In this document: positions 50,682-51,198 of the stretch, piece after piece
Layout of the letters: each line of letters opens with the position of its first letter
Position numbering within the stretch: the stretch's first letter is position 1
Origin: JBDIVL01 sp039794405
GTDB taxonomy: Bacteria; Planctomycetota; Brocadiia; Brocadiales; Brocadiaceae
Direction: 5' to 3'
DNA: 51,198 nucleotides
NCBI GenBank assembly: GCA_039794405.1
Contig: JBDIVL010000031.1
Location: forward strand, 1 to 51,198
Made by a program: the position numbers and the translations under genes
Notes under the pieces: model-generated
Databases searched by the model: none
Seen by the model: the letters and a program-made list of their open reading frames with translations, nothing else
What the model was told of the DNA's origin: nothing

Positions 50682-51073
50682 CTATACACCGGCAGGAAAT
50701 GTTTCTGGAACCTCTTCAATTTTTTTAGCCTTCAAGTGGAGTGGTGATAATGCACGGGTAGTGTCGAGAAAGAAAAAGGCATCGTACCGGTGTGTTAATA
50801 TCGTTGGTACATAGTTACCAAATTCCCGTGCAGCATTATATACCACACCTATAGCCCGATGATCCCTGTATTTAAAAATTCTTTACTGAGCGCTTCTTTA
50901 TTTTCTAACAGCAGCAGGGTATCCTTACCCAATGCATGATGTAGTAACGATTCTCAACTGCCTCCTTGTGCAGGTGGGACTTCCATTTTCTGCATCGGTG
51001 CACCCCACTGCCGGGCAGCAATGACACTGCCTTTATATGATCCGAAGCCAATCAGCACTACTTCCCCGGCCTT
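50682..51073 (-). pseudogene. Erythromycin-esterase family relic
   Basis: Minus-strand reading in two frames gives GEVVLIGFGSYKGSVIAARQWGAP and VPPAQGGS, then after a stop and frame changes HHALGKDTLLLLEN, HRAIGVVYNAAREFGNYVP and YDAFFFLDTTRALSPLHL, ending near 50682. This matches the C-terminal half of the erythromycin-esterase (PF05139) family, which in many bacteria is a hydrolase of unknown substrate. At least one stop and one or two frameshifts interrupt it. The rest of the gene is missing on the side where the IS element begins, so insertion probably cut it. Confidence 0.7.
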
Positions 51074-51198
51074 AGAGAGTGTTATGCACTTTCGTAGGTA
51101 AAATTGTTATAATTTGGGTATGGAAACCAATAAAAACAAAAGAAAGCCGTACCCAAGTGATGTCACTGATGCAGAATGGGCATTTGTCGCTCCTTACC
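51074..51198 (+). mobile_element. Left end of an IS5-family insertion sequence (cut by window edge)
   Basis: The esterase-like reading stops at about 51073, and the sequence GAGAGTGTTATGCACTTTCG begins, likely the element's terminal repeat. The transposase starts at ATG 51120, and the visible residues, METNKNKRKPYPSDVTDAEWAFV, match the N-terminus of IS5/IS4-type transposases (YPSDLTDEEW pattern). The rest lies outside the window. The exact left boundary is inferred from where the esterase homology ends. Confidence 0.75.
51120..51198 (+). CDS. IS5-family transposase, N-terminal fragment (window edge)
   Basis: The first 26 codons are visible. The KRKPYPSDVTDAEWAFVAP pattern is the usual start of the DUF4096 domain that precedes the DDE catalytic core. 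No catalytic residues can be checked here. Confidence 0.8.
   Translation, partial: METNKNKRKPYPSDVTDAEWAFVAPY

Noticed and set aside
1..51198. tRNA, rRNA or CRISPR array
   Set aside because: No T-loop-like GGTTCRAATCC with matching acceptor stem, no rRNA motifs and no regularly spaced repeat-spacer pattern were found by eye.

Overview
The window looks like chromosome from a planctomycete, most probably an anammox bacterium of the Brocadiales. This is an inference from gene content: a membrane pyrophosphatase with an extra N-terminal segment, a DUF4159 protein paired with a large vWA membrane protein, many secreted or lipid-anchored small proteins, a lipoprotein cytochrome of the c' type, and AT-rich intergenic DNA full of palindromes. 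No rRNA, tRNA or CRISPR array was seen.

Layout. Bases 1-4919 hold a cut PAS protein and a minus-strand run: glutamine synthetase, carbonic anhydrase, a YkgJ-like cysteine protein, a CBS protein, a small cysteine protein and a metallophosphoesterase. Bases 5345-12702 carry a MOSC-MogA pair, an ABC exporter, a conserved membrane-anchored protein, the pyrophosphatase, a zinc ribbon and rsfS. Bases 12706-16283 carry rpsU, trpD, pyruvoyl arginine decarboxylase and argJ. Bases 16911-21403 hold a vWA/OmpA lipoprotein and a patch of eroding secreted proteins, including a seven-repeat propeller. Bases 21417-33926 hold an antiporter, ald, mtaB, a PLD protein, the DUF4159/vWA pair, and the core run cmk-rpsA-sigma-apt. 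Bases 33927-36810 are glgX behind a promoter, a probable c-di-GMP riboswitch and a terminator. Bases 37146-46067 hold two tiny cysteine-rich secreted proteins, tdh-kbl, a cytochrome lipoprotein, a selenocysteine-containing selD, an exported Pcm, a 2H phosphoesterase and a DUF1326 protein, separated by several families of palindromic elements. From 46068 to the end the DNA is accessory: broken genes, a REP-associated (RAYT) transposase with its own palindromes, an unrecognised two-gene HEPN-like/winged-helix module, a lone YgiT-type antitoxin, an erythromycin-esterase relic and the start of an IS5-type element.

Most notable are (1) the glgX riboswitch, whose P3 loop appears to hold an inserted hairpin and whose 3' part overlaps a terminator; (2) an in-frame UGA at the catalytic position of selD; (3) two unrelated genes, rsfS and the sigma factor, that both seem to start at ACG exactly 7 nt after a strong Shine-Dalgarno; (4) the HEPN-like two-gene module next to a REP/RAYT set; and (5) a mobile palindrome landscape with at least four repeat families. 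All calls come from reading the sequence; no database search was run.
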